DNA of 64,000 nt, from assembly GCA_947502495.1 (NCBI GenBank), contig CANNAC010000001.1, positions 744,906-808,905 of the forward strand. The letters run 5' to 3'. Position numbers and translations under genes: made by a program. Shown here piece by piece: positions 50,517 through 58,477 of the stretch. Below the pieces are notes generated by a model. The model was given only the letters and a program-made list of their open reading frames with translations, was not told the origin of the DNA and did not search any database. How positions within the stretch are numbered: position 1 is the first letter of the stretch; each line of letters starts with the position of its first letter. Source of the DNA: an uncultured Flavobacteriaceae bacterium. GTDB lineage: Bacteria; Bacteroidota; Bacteroidia; Flavobacteriales; Flavobacteriaceae.

Positions 50517-51398
50517 TTAATCATATAATTTCAATGCGTTTTCAAGCTCTAATTTAAAATCATCTTTTATCCATTGAGGGCTTATCACTTTTACAAAATG
50601 ACCATATTTTAATAATTCTTGTTTAAGCTCAAAATTATAACTTAAAAAAAGAGTTAATTCAAAGCGATCTCCAACAACAGGAAATATTTTTTGTGAATAA
50701 TGAATAGGTAAAGATTTTAAGTATGGTTCCTGGCTTTTACAAAATGAAAGTTTAATAATAATTGGTTCGTAATCACTAAAATTTAAACCAACAGTGTGGT
50801 CAAACATTGTAATAACTTTTTCAAATTTAGAAGAAATAGTTTCATCAAGAACCGTTAAATTATTAATCCTATCCAATCCAAATGTTCTAAAACCTTTACT
50901 TGTTTCTCCAACAACATACCACCTGTTTTTATATTCTTTAAGTAAAAATGGACTTAGTTTATAGGTTTCTATTTTATCAGGAAAATAATAGCTTGTATGC
51001 TTAAACTCAATACTGTTTTTATTACAAATAGCTTTAAACACTGTATTGAAAAGCGTAAAATTATGAAATGTTGAGTTTTTTTCAAATACAATAAGCTTCA
51101 AAAAATCTTTATTAAGCTTTGTTGCAGATTCACATAAATTAGACATCGCTAAATGCTTATAATAGTGAGATAAGAAGTCGTAATTATCAGATAGAAGAAT
51201 ATTTAAGTTAAAATTACCGCTATTATCGTTTTCAATACAATATCCTATTGTTTTTAAAAAATCAATATCTCTATAAAACTGACTTTTAGAATACTTTAAA
51301 CCTTCTATTTTATAAGACATTTCAATAGCCTTAACTGATATGTATTCTTCGTTTTCTAATAATTCTAATAATAGAAGTTGTCGTTTTGTTGCGCTCAT
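50517..51398 (-). CDS. WYL-domain transcriptional regulator
   Basis: 293 residues, taking the ATG at 51398 (MSATKRQLLLLELLE); an upstream ATG at 51494 would add an unlikely hydrophobic leader crossing the operator. The N-terminal winged-helix region (1-70, with SKSQFYRDIDFLKTIGY) is followed by a WYL domain around 130-210 (LSPFLLKEYKNRWYVVGET, FRTFGLDRI) and a WCX-like C-terminus. Such regulators often repress defence operons and sense nucleic-acid or nucleotide ligands. It is divergent from the small-protein genes across an 80-base gap holding a palindrome. A TATGTTTG box lies only 4 bases before the ATG, so the mRNA may be leaderless. Confidence 0.83.
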   Translation of the reverse strand: MSATKRQLLLLELLENEEYISVKAIEMSYKIEGLKYSKSQFYRDIDFLKTIGYCIENDNSGNFNLNILLSDNYDFLSHYYKHLAMSNLCESATKLNKDFLKLIVFEKNSTFHNFTLFNTVFKAICNKNSIEFKHTSYYFPDKIETYKLSPFLLKEYKNRWYVVGETSKGFRTFGLDRINNLTVLDETISSKFEKVITMFDHTVGLNFSDYEPIIIKLSFCKSQEPYLKSLPIHYSQKIFPVVGDRFELTLFLSYNFELKQELLKYGHFVKVISPQWIKDDFKLELENALKLYD

Positions 51399-51402
51399 AA
51401 TA

Positions 51403-51455
51403 CAAACATAAAAATTTATTTTCCCAAAATATGGGAATATCATAAAATATCTTTG
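51403..51455. promoter_or_regulatory. Divergent promoters with candidate WYL operator
   Basis: TTCCCAAAATATGGGAA (51421-51437) is an inverted repeat with 6-bp arms. To its right TATCTTTG (51448-51455) is a -7 box for the plus-strand genes. To its left the minus-strand TATGTTTG (51410-51403) serves the regulator. The palindrome overlaps the -33 position of both, so one bound dimer could repress both genes. Confidence 0.6.
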
Positions 51456-51478
51456 TGTTAAACAAAAACAAATAACAT

Positions 51479-51673
51479 ATGAAACTAAAAACAAGAAGTA
51501 CAGAATTAAACGAGCAACAAATCTTTGAAGCTATCAATCAAATTTCTACAGCAAGTGCTGTGGCATCTTTAACCATTGCAAAACATACTAATATGAACAA
51601 AGCTAATGCAATGCTTATTGGTGTTGGAGCGTCTTTATTGGTTGCTGGATTAGTGAACTATTTAGAAGAGTAA
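51479..51673 (+). CDS. Small protein with one C-terminal hydrophobic helix
   Basis: 64 residues. A polar N-terminus is followed by amphipathic sequence and a small-residue-rich membrane helix (AMLIGVGASLLVAGLVNYL). It starts 23 bases after a -7 box and 41 bases after the candidate WYL operator, so it is the first gene of the regulated unit. No family was recognised. Its size and shape fit a holin-like or membrane-effector peptide, but this is speculation. Confidence 0.55.
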   Translation: MKLKTRSTELNEQQIFEAINQISTASAVASLTIAKHTNMNKANAMLIGVGASLLVAGLVNYLEE

Positions 51674-51732
51674 TTAACTCAAAACAACCTCAAACAAATA
51701 AAACAATATTAAAAACAATTTAATAAAAAAAT

Positions 51733-52062
51733 ATGAATGATTTTGCTTTACTATTACTTGTCGGACTACCAATACTATCAATAATTTTTGGCTATTTTTT
51801 ATGGAACAATGCAATGGACAAATATGGATATAACATTTATGGAATAGGTGTGATAATTAGGTTAGTCATTGCTGCTTTAGTTTGCATATATGACCCAACG
51901 ATTGGTTTAAGTATTCTTGGGTTTGTTTCTATATGGAATTTTATAATTACTTATAAAAACACCTCTTTATTAATTGCTGTTTTTGCTGTTTTATTTCAGC
52001 CAATAGCCGTTTGGTTTGCTTTTGTAGCACTTAACAAACTTATTAAAGCTATTAATGACTAA
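51733..52062 (+). CDS. Small membrane protein, about four TM helices
   Basis: 109 residues, almost entirely hydrophobic, with helices near 4-24, 36-53, 57-75 and 78-100. The N-terminus faces a short polar end (NNAMDKYGYNIYG loop). It overlaps the region just before the third small gene and is part of the same operon. No family was recognised. Confidence 0.6.
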   Translation: MNDFALLLLVGLPILSIIFGYFLWNNAMDKYGYNIYGIGVIIRLVIAALVCIYDPTIGLSILGFVSIWNFIITYKNTSLLIAVFAVLFQPIAVWFAFVALNKLIKAIND

Positions 52063-52084
52063 TATATTAACTAAGAACAACAAA

Positions 52085-52261
52085 ATGGAAAACGAAGAAA
52101 AAAATGAATTAAGTAAAATTACAGGAATAGTTTCTGCTGGAGGAGCAGTTGGACTAACAATTGCAACAGCTGCTGGAATTGGTTTAGCAATACCTATAGC
52201 TATAGGAAGTGGTTTAGCTTGTCTTGGTTATGCGATTGCTTTAGCGTCTAAACAGGATTAA
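52085..52261 (+). CDS. Small glycine-zipper membrane protein
   Basis: 58 residues from the ATG at 52085 (MENEEKNELSK); an earlier ATG at 52055 overlaps the previous gene. After a charged start it is a long Gly/Ala-rich hydrophobic hairpin (AGGAVGLTIATAAGIGLAIP and onward), like glycine-zipper proteins or small pore-forming peptides. It ends just before a strong terminator. Function is unknown; a membrane effector or dynamin partner is possible. Confidence 0.55.
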   Translation: MENEEKNELSKITGIVSAGGAVGLTIATAAGIGLAIPIAIGSGLACLGYAIALASKQD

Positions 52262-52266
52262 AATAA

Positions 52267-52300
52267 TAAACCGTTTATAAATTAACTTATAAACGGTTTA
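52267..52300 (+). terminator. Strong terminator between the small-protein operon and the dynamin operon
   Basis: TAAACCGTTTATAA (52267-52280) and TTATAAACGGTTTA (52287-52300) form a perfect 14-bp stem with a six-base loop, followed by ATTAAATTT. It separates the WYL-controlled small genes from the GTPases. Confidence 0.8.
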
Positions 52301-52385
52301 TATTAAATTTACTTCTTCAAAATTTACTATATTTCAAATCTGCTTTGTTCCATCTGTTAAAATTAAAATAACTACCACCCAATTA

Positions 52386-54815
52386 ATGAATAAATTTAAA
52401 GATACTATAACCCTAATTGCTGTATATATAGCGGTGATGGATGAAATTGTAGATGATAGAGAATTACAAATTATTTATAACTACAACGACAAATGGGAAG
52501 AATTAAAAAAAGATATTTCTGATATATTTTCAGACCAACCAGATAAAATTCAACTAGATAGTTTACTGGTTCAATTAAACAATTCTTCTGATGAAGTTAA
52601 ATTTGAAGCTTTCCAGTTGTTTTTTGAGGTAATTTATTCAGATGGTTTTTACGATTCAAAAGAGAAAGATATTATTACTTCTATATGCGAAAAAGTACAT
52701 ATAGATAAATCAGATTTGATAAGTATTGAAAGCCGAGTTAGTACTGATATTAAATTATACAGTGAAAAAAAGGAGAATTGGGAAGAAAAAGTATCATTAG
52801 GCTTCTATAACCTAATTGATAATTTAACTTTTAATCAGTTAGAATCGATTAAGAAAAAAAAGAATGAAATATTATTGAATGGACCTGAATTTGTAAAGCG
52901 TATTAAAGAAATAGCTGATTATTCAGTATCAGATTTAAAACTCGCTGAAAAGCATATAAATGATTCATCTAACAGAGTAAACGAATTTATAGACAACCTT
53001 TCTAAATTTTCAAAAAATCTAAGACAAGCAAAGAGAAAGGATGAGGACTTAGACACTTTTACAAAGGATTTATTTGAATTGGTAAATGGTACTCTTGTAA
53101 AGGAACTTTCAGAAAACTTAGAGGTACTAAATAAGAAACGTAAGTCAGTTAATTATTTTACTATTTCATTTTTAGGACGTACAAAAGCAGGTAAAAGCAC
53201 ACTACATTCAATAATAACGAAAGAAGGTGATGAAGCAATTGGTGTAGGTAAAGTTCGAACTACGCGTTATAATCGAGTTTACAATTGGGAAAACCTTAGA
53301 ATTATTGATACACCAGGAATTGGAGCACCGAATGGACAATCTGATGTGCAAATAGCAGAAAGTATTGTGGACGAATCAGATTTAATTTGTTACTTAGTAA
53401 CAAATGATGCTATACAAGAAACGGAATTTAAATTTCTTTCAGAAATTAAGAAAAAAAACAAACCCGTAATTATACTGCTTAATGTCAAAGAAAATATAAA
53501 TAATAAAAGTCGGAGAAAAATATTTTTAAAAGATCCTTTAAAATGGAGAAATAGGAAGGATAATAAATCCATACAAGGTCATGTGGAAAGAATTAATGAA
53601 TACGTAAAGAAATATTATCATAACAATTTCTACAAAGTAATACCAGTTATGATGTTAGCTGCAAAGTTATCGGAAACAGAAACTGACGAGGCAGTTAAAA
53701 AACAATTGTACAAAGCTTCGAATATAGATGAGTTTTTACAAAGTATTAAAGAATCTGTTTTTGAAAATGGTTTTTTACGTAAATCACAAAATATCATTGA
53801 CGGAAGTAATGTAAGGTTGAGTTCCATCTATAAAATGCTTTCAGAGCAGAAAAACACGTTAGATGGAATTATTAATAAACTTAAAAAAGAGCAAACGATT
53901 TTTTCAGGTTTTATAGATAAAAATAAAAGTAAATATCATCAATATTGTGAATCAATAATTTCAAAAAATATTGGTTTAATGAGAAAATTATCAAAAGAAT
54001 TTGCCATAAATCATTATGATCTGAGTGAAAAGAAAGCTTCCGTTGAATGGGAAAAGCAACTTAAAAATAGAGGTTATTCAAAAATACTGAATAAAGATCT
54101 AGAGTATCAATTTAATAGTATACAAGAAGAATTGAAAACTCAACTACAGGAACGGTTGGATAGTATTCAGTTATTTTTCAATAACATATCGTTTGAAATT
54201 AAATCCGTTTCAACATTTAATACAAAAAGTTTAATTACAATTTCAGGTTCTGTTATTGGTATAGTTGGTTCCATAATGATTCTAGCTAGTAACCCTATTG
54301 GCTGGATAGTTGCTGGTGCGGGAATAGTTGTAGGTCTCCTTTCCTACTTTGCAGATTCTAAAGAAACAAAACGACAAAAGGCTCAAGCTAAGATAGAAGA
54401 AAGTCTATTAAAGTCTATTAATGAAATAGAAAAACAATACAAACAACAAGCTAAGAAAGAACTTGACAAATTGCTATTAACTTACAAAACAACTGTTAAT
54501 AAAAACATGAATGAAATTATAAGTAATGCTAATGAGATTTCAACGATGCTATCAAATGAATTAAAAATTGGTAAAAAACAAATTGATTTTTTAAACAAAG
54601 CTATGGTTATAAGAATGTTTCAACAAAATGGCAATATTAAATTTCAACAAAACATTGATGCTTGTCTTGAAACAGATATGACTATAAAAGATATAAAACG
54701 AAATTTCGACACCAATCAAATTGAGATTTTTTCAACCCATAATCTTAAAAATAAAGAACAATTACTTTTGTCTCAACTTTTACAATCAGAGATAACTTTC
54801 AATAAAAATATATAA
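52386..54815 (+). CDS. Dynamin-like GTPase with TerB-like N-terminal domain
   Basis: 809 residues. The N-terminal ~120 resemble a TerB-type helical domain (FFEVIYSDGFYDSKEKDI). A helical stretch follows, then the GTPase domain with G1 GRTKAGKST (264-272), G3 DTPG (308-311) and a G4-like LNVKE. After a long coiled-coil stalk comes a hydrophobic hairpin at about 618-655 (IVGSIMILASNPIGWIVAGAG), the expected membrane paddle. A second coiled coil ends the protein. It should bind and remodel membranes. Its stop is 2 bases before the second GTPase, so the two likely work as a pair, as in other bacterial dynamin dyads. AT-rich composition matches the surrounding island. Confidence 0.85.
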   Translation: MNKFKDTITLIAVYIAVMDEIVDDRELQIIYNYNDKWEELKKDISDIFSDQPDKIQLDSLLVQLNNSSDEVKFEAFQLFFEVIYSDGFYDSKEKDIITSICEKVHIDKSDLISIESRVSTDIKLYSEKKENWEEKVSLGFYNLIDNLTFNQLESIKKKKNEILLNGPEFVKRIKEIADYSVSDLKLAEKHINDSSNRVNEFIDNLSKFSKNLRQAKRKDEDLDTFTKDLFELVNGTLVKELSENLEVLNKKRKSVNYFTISFLGRTKAGKSTLHSIITKEGDEAIGVGKVRTTRYNRVYNWENLRIIDTPGIGAPNGQSDVQIAESIVDESDLICYLVTNDAIQETEFKFLSEIKKKNKPVIILLNVKENINNKSRRKIFLKDPLKWRNRKDNKSIQGHVERINEYVKKYYHNNFYKVIPVMMLAAKLSETETDEAVKKQLYKASNIDEFLQSIKESVFENGFLRKSQNIIDGSNVRLSSIYKMLSEQKNTLDGIINKLKKEQTIFSGFIDKNKSKYHQYCESIISKNIGLMRKLSKEFAINHYDLSEKKASVEWEKQLKNRGYSKILNKDLEYQFNSIQEELKTQLQERLDSIQLFFNNISFEIKSVSTFNTKSLITISGSVIGIVGSIMILASNPIGWIVAGAGIVVGLLSYFADSKETKRQKAQAKIEESLLKSINEIEKQYKQQAKKELDKLLLTYKTTVNKNMNEIISNANEISTMLSNELKIGKKQIDFLNKAMVIRMFQQNGNIKFQQNIDACLETDMTIKDIKRNFDTNQIEIFSTHNLKNKEQLLLSQLLQSEITFNKNI

Positions 54816-54817
54816 TT

Positions 54818-56518
54818 ATGAATAATAATAATAATACAAAATATAACAACCTTTACGATCAATTAGAAAACATAAAAAATAATACAATTGAATCATTAAA
54901 AAAGTATGGAAAAACAGATAGTATACAATCTATACTTAGTCGTTTAGAAGAAGATAAAAAACGTAATAGTATAAAGGTTGCGTTTGTTGGACAATACAAT
55001 GCTGGTAAATCCACAATTATTTCTGCTTTAACAGGTAATAAAGATATTTTGATAGACTCTAATGTTGCAACGAATGTTAGTCAAGAATATAATTGGAAAA
55101 ATATAAAAATTATAGATACACCAGGAATTCTTGCCGGTAAAGTGGAAAGCCATGATGAAGTAACTAAAGCTGCATTGTCTGAAGCCGATTTAATTGTTTA
55201 TACCTTGACAAGTCAGCTCTTTGATGACGTTATTTTTGATAATTTTATCGATTTGGCTTATAAACAGAATTTCAAAAACAAGATGTTGATTGCAATTAAC
55301 AAAATGTCAATGGAAAGCGGCGATTTTAATACTTTAAAGAAAAACTACATAGATTCTCTTAAAACAGTTTTTAGAGAAAAACAATTCGATTTCAATTTCG
55401 ATATTGTTTTCATAGATGCTTTTGATTACTTAGAAGGAGTAGATGAGGATGAACCTGAATTAATAGAATTAAGTCATTTTGAAAAATTTACAGAAAAGTT
55501 AGATGTTTTTATTAAAGAAAAAGGACTTATTCAGAAATCATTTGACACACCAATTCGTATAATTCAAGAGGAAATTAGTATGGCTGCTTTAGATGAAAGC
55601 GACCCTAGTTTTGCACTTGTTCTGAGAAAGTATGAAAATCGATTAACAAAACATAAAAAAGAATTGGTTCAAGAAGTAAAAACTATTAATAATGAGCTAA
55701 AGGATAAAATAATTAGTAAAGGATATGCCATTACTTCTATGAATGAATTCACCCAAGAGGAATTTGATCAGCTACAAAAGGAATATCAAGAATATATAGA
55801 GGCAGAGTCTACTACTGCCATGAGTGTTATTGAATCACTTATAGCAGAGAAACAAATAGAATTAAATAGGGAATTGACTGAAGTTTTTAATGATGACGAT
55901 GTAGTTGTTTATACCGAAAATTTAGATGTTACTATTGATAAAATCAAACATACTGCTGATTTTAATGATTCATCTATTAATTCGAAAAAAGTTTTAATAG
56001 ATAAATTAAAAGCACAAGCAGGATCACTATCTAATTATGCAGGAACAAGTGGTTCTGCAAGTTTTATTGCAAAAGCTGGTGAAGTTGCTGGTTCGAAAGG
56101 ACATAAATTGGTTTATGAAACAGGTAAGTTTTTTGGTAAAAAATTTAAACCTTGGGAAGCAGTTAAGTTATCTGGAAAAATTGGTAATGCAGCAAAATTT
56201 GCTGGTCCTGCCCTTGCTGTTTTTTCATTAGGAATTGATATTTATGGTGCATATAAAGATGAAAAAAAGGCTAAAGAAATTTCAGTAGCAAAAACTAAAA
56301 TGAACAGTCAATATAGCGATATAGCAAATGATGTTGCTAAAGAAGTTGAGTTAAAATTCAAAGAGTTCGTTAAAGAAAATATAGACAATAAATTAAATGA
56401 TTTTCAAAAGCAACAAATGGACATAGTTAATAAAGAAAAGAAGAACTCAGAATTTCTAAATAAAATAAGTGAATTGAATAGTGAGTACATAGATTTTATA
56501 GAATTGATAAATGAGTAA
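54818..56518 (+). CDS. Dynamin-like GTPase, second of pair (LeoA-like)
   Basis: 566 residues. G1 GQYNAGKST (58-66), G3 DTPG (100-103) and G4 NKMS (161-164) are clear, so it should hydrolyse GTP. A long helical stalk (about 230-400) follows. A Gly/Ala-rich amphipathic region (about 400-490, SGSASFIAKAGEVAG and FAGPALAVFSLGIDIYGAY) may form the membrane-binding tip, then a final coiled coil. Length and layout are close to LeoA-type dynamins, though I cannot verify this. It sits between the larger GTPase (2-base gap) and the WHH nuclease gene (38-base gap). Confidence 0.85.
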   Translation: MNNNNNTKYNNLYDQLENIKNNTIESLKKYGKTDSIQSILSRLEEDKKRNSIKVAFVGQYNAGKSTIISALTGNKDILIDSNVATNVSQEYNWKNIKIIDTPGILAGKVESHDEVTKAALSEADLIVYTLTSQLFDDVIFDNFIDLAYKQNFKNKMLIAINKMSMESGDFNTLKKNYIDSLKTVFREKQFDFNFDIVFIDAFDYLEGVDEDEPELIELSHFEKFTEKLDVFIKEKGLIQKSFDTPIRIIQEEISMAALDESDPSFALVLRKYENRLTKHKKELVQEVKTINNELKDKIISKGYAITSMNEFTQEEFDQLQKEYQEYIEAESTTAMSVIESLIAEKQIELNRELTEVFNDDDVVVYTENLDVTIDKIKHTADFNDSSINSKKVLIDKLKAQAGSLSNYAGTSGSASFIAKAGEVAGSKGHKLVYETGKFFGKKFKPWEAVKLSGKIGNAAKFAGPALAVFSLGIDIYGAYKDEKKAKEISVAKTKMNSQYSDIANDVAKEVELKFKEFVKENIDNKLNDFQKQQMDIVNKEKKNSEFLNKISELNSEYIDFIELINE

Positions 56519-56556
56519 TCGATTATCAAACAATATTTTAAAATATTTATTAAATA

Positions 56557-57072
56557 ATGACCATCCTATTAAAAACGATTAACTCTAGCTATGAAAATAG
56601 TTTTTTCCCTAAAACAAAAGTAAAGTTCCTTAGGAAACAAGTAACAAATCCAGCAGGTGAAAACATAGAAGGAGTTTTTGCTGATTTCAGTCCATATTCT
56701 TTGTTTAAAGTGATTATACCAAAAACATATTGGGACAAGTCTGATAAGGATCAATTCGTTTTTTGTCTGAAAGAATTAGCTAAATATTTCCTATCTAATC
56801 GAATTGCTTTTGAAAAGAAGCTTATAAGCGAACATTATTTACTAATCGATAATGATTTAAATGTTTTTAAAGGAGTTGTGATGGATTCTAAAGCTATGTT
56901 AAACAAGCAAGTAAATGATATTTTAAATACTACATCAGGACAGCAAGGTCGTTTTTTTGGATACACATGGCACCATACCGAAAATCCTGGAGAGATGCAG
57001 TTAATTTCTGACTTTATTCATGGAAAAGTTAGACATACAGGTGGCAAACATATTTGGGGAGCAGATAGGTAA
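56557..57072 (+). CDS. WHH-type HNH/EndoVII superfamily nuclease, possible effector
   Basis: 171 residues with no signal peptide. Residues 1-120 are unrecognised. The C-terminal part has FFGYTWHHTENPGEMQLIS with Trp138-His139-His140 and then FIHGKVRHTGG (HTGG at 160-163), matching the WHH nuclease family found as C-terminal toxin domains. Here it is a small stand-alone cytoplasmic protein in a dynamin operon with no T6SS, VgrG or immunity gene nearby. It is the likely killing module of the dynamin system; this is inferred from context. If it is toxic, the GTPases or small proteins would have to restrain it. Confidence 0.75.
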   Translation: MTILLKTINSSYENSFFPKTKVKFLRKQVTNPAGENIEGVFADFSPYSLFKVIIPKTYWDKSDKDQFVFCLKELAKYFLSNRIAFEKKLISEHYLLIDNDLNVFKGVVMDSKAMLNKQVNDILNTTSGQQGRFFGYTWHHTENPGEMQLISDFIHGKVRHTGGKHIWGADR

Positions 57073-57129
57073 ATTAAATATTTAGCTCTATCGTACAGCG
57101 AGTTTTTACCCAGACGAAGCGTTGGCAAT

Positions 57130-57190
57130 TCGACCTCATAAAATTTTGGTAAAACAATAGGTGAGTGGAGCGTTCATATTTTAGGGGTTT
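57130..57190. repeat. Dispersed repeat B, copy 3
   Basis: GACCTCATAAAATTTTGG, AAAACAATAGGTGAGTGG and ATATTTTAGGGG, matching 49549-49605. It lies just right of the WHH gene. Confidence 0.8.
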
Positions 57191-57375
57191 AGTAATAAAG
57201 CATCTTAACAGTTATAAATATACAATAACTTCGAAGCAATTTTAATAAGTTACAATGTTTCCTAAAATATAGCGTAACGAGCCGTAATTGTTTCCAAAAG
57301 TTTATGCAGTCTTGATTTTTTTGTTTCTTTTTTTATTAAGAAGAAAAGAAAGTATAAAAAAGCACCTTGTAATCT

Positions 57376-57801
57376 ATGAATATTGTCAGTGAAAATGCAT
57401 TAAAATTTATGAAATCAGAGCTTTTAAAAGCTCAAATTAAAGTTTTAGAAAAGGAAAGTGGGAGAGAAGTAGTAGACTTTGTTATTAAGTCCAAAAGTGG
57501 TAAACAGTATCAATTAGTCTTCAAATCTATTGACTATGGAACAGAAAGAAGCATTAAAATTCTAAAACAAGATTTAGGCGAACTAAAAGAAAATCTTTTA
57601 ATTGGCTTAATTCTTTTAATTGAGAGTGAAGCGAAAGTTTTATATCTAATTCCATCTACAGTGTTTTTAAATCCAAACTCAATATTTATTAGTAATGACG
57701 TGATGTTAGCACATTTATCGAATTGGGAAATAAGTGTATTTACAAATGCAATTTCAGAATTAAGTAAATATGCTTTAGAGAATATGGTTGATAAACTTTA
57801 A
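57376..57801 (+). CDS. Small cytoplasmic protein between repeats, function unknown
   Basis: 141 residues. The core pattern VDFVIKSKSGKQYQLVFKS, then ENLLIGLILLIESEAKVLYLIP, is a beta-rich layout that resembles by eye PD-(D/E)xK-like folds such as DUF4365, but the usual acidic/Gln catalytic residues before Lys are not clear (VFKS). I do not recognise the family. It stands between the B repeat (57.13-57.19 kb) and the C repeat (57.86 kb), so it seems to be an accessory cassette of its own. Confidence 0.55.
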   Translation: MNIVSENALKFMKSELLKAQIKVLEKESGREVVDFVIKSKSGKQYQLVFKSIDYGTERSIKILKQDLGELKENLLIGLILLIESEAKVLYLIPSTVFLNPNSIFISNDVMLAHLSNWEISVFTNAISELSKYALENMVDKL

Positions 57802-57859
57802 ATCATATCTATAAACATTATGTAAAATAGAAATTCAGAAAAGTTAAATTGAAATTTTA

Positions 57860-58165
57860 AATAGAACAAGTGTATAGAAATTTATTTTTCTTAAATTTTA
57901 TACTCTTGTGGTAATCTAGGAGAATCACATAGAAAAAAATATTACCAATAAACATGATTCTACGAAAATTATGATAACATCAAAAATCTAGCTTTTTTTT
58001 GGCGTTGGCTTTGCGGTTGGAAATTGTGTTTTAAAAAATTTAATGCTATAGCATAAATTATTTAAAAAAAGCAATCGAGCGCAAAGGCAGCGGCAATTTT
58101 ACATAACGACTAATTATAGTATCAAATTTCTAGTTCTGAAGTTTCTTGATAAATCGCGTATTTAA
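57860..58165. repeat. Dispersed repeat C, copy 2
   Basis: The first 50 bases (57860-57909) are identical to 49748-49797. Further shared blocks include AGCAATCGAGCG and CGCGTATTTA at the same relative places. Same orientation as copy 1. Confidence 0.85.
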
Positions 58166-58171
58166 AAAAAC

Positions 58172-58279
58172 TTGAACCGTTGTACAGAATATTTAATTTA
58201 AACGAGAAGTAAAACACTAATGTTTAATTACCCAAGTACAAACGTTTGTTATGAAAACAACACATACTGGGATATTTTA
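58172..58279. repeat. Dispersed repeat D, copy 2
   Basis: AAACGAGAAGTAAAACACTA, GTTTGTTATGAAAAC and CACATACTGGGATATTTTAC match 42432-42553 in order and spacing. Confidence 0.8.
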
Positions 58280-58347
58280 CATAATATTGAATTATAGCTA
58301 TCTAATTGTATTACATATAATTTGTACTATAATTAATATTATGTAAA
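58273..58347. repeat. 75-bp inverted-repeat element
   Basis: The left arm (58273-58296, starting TTTTACATAATATTGAAT) and right arm (58325-58347, CTATAATTAATATTATGTAA) are complementary over ~23 bases with one indel, around a ~30-base centre. Related single arms occur at 24.9, 25.0, 42.7, 50.0, 50.2 and 50.3 kb. It could be a mini-transposable element or a structured RNA gene. Confidence 0.7.
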
Positions 58348-58477
58348 ATAGAATCTATTAATCCATACTCTAGTTCCAAATTGTATTAAAAACATAGATC
58401 CACAATCTATATTTTTAATAGTATGTAAAATAGACTTTTTAATACTGTACTCTAATTCCAAATGGTATTTAAAAATA
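58338..58477. repeat. Direct repeat of about 47 bp, two copies
   Basis: TATGTAAAATAGA ... CTCTAGTTCCAAATTGTATT at 58338-58389 is repeated at about 58431-58477 as TATGTAAAATAGA ... CTCTAATTCCAAATGGTATT, about 93 bases apart. Confidence 0.6.
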
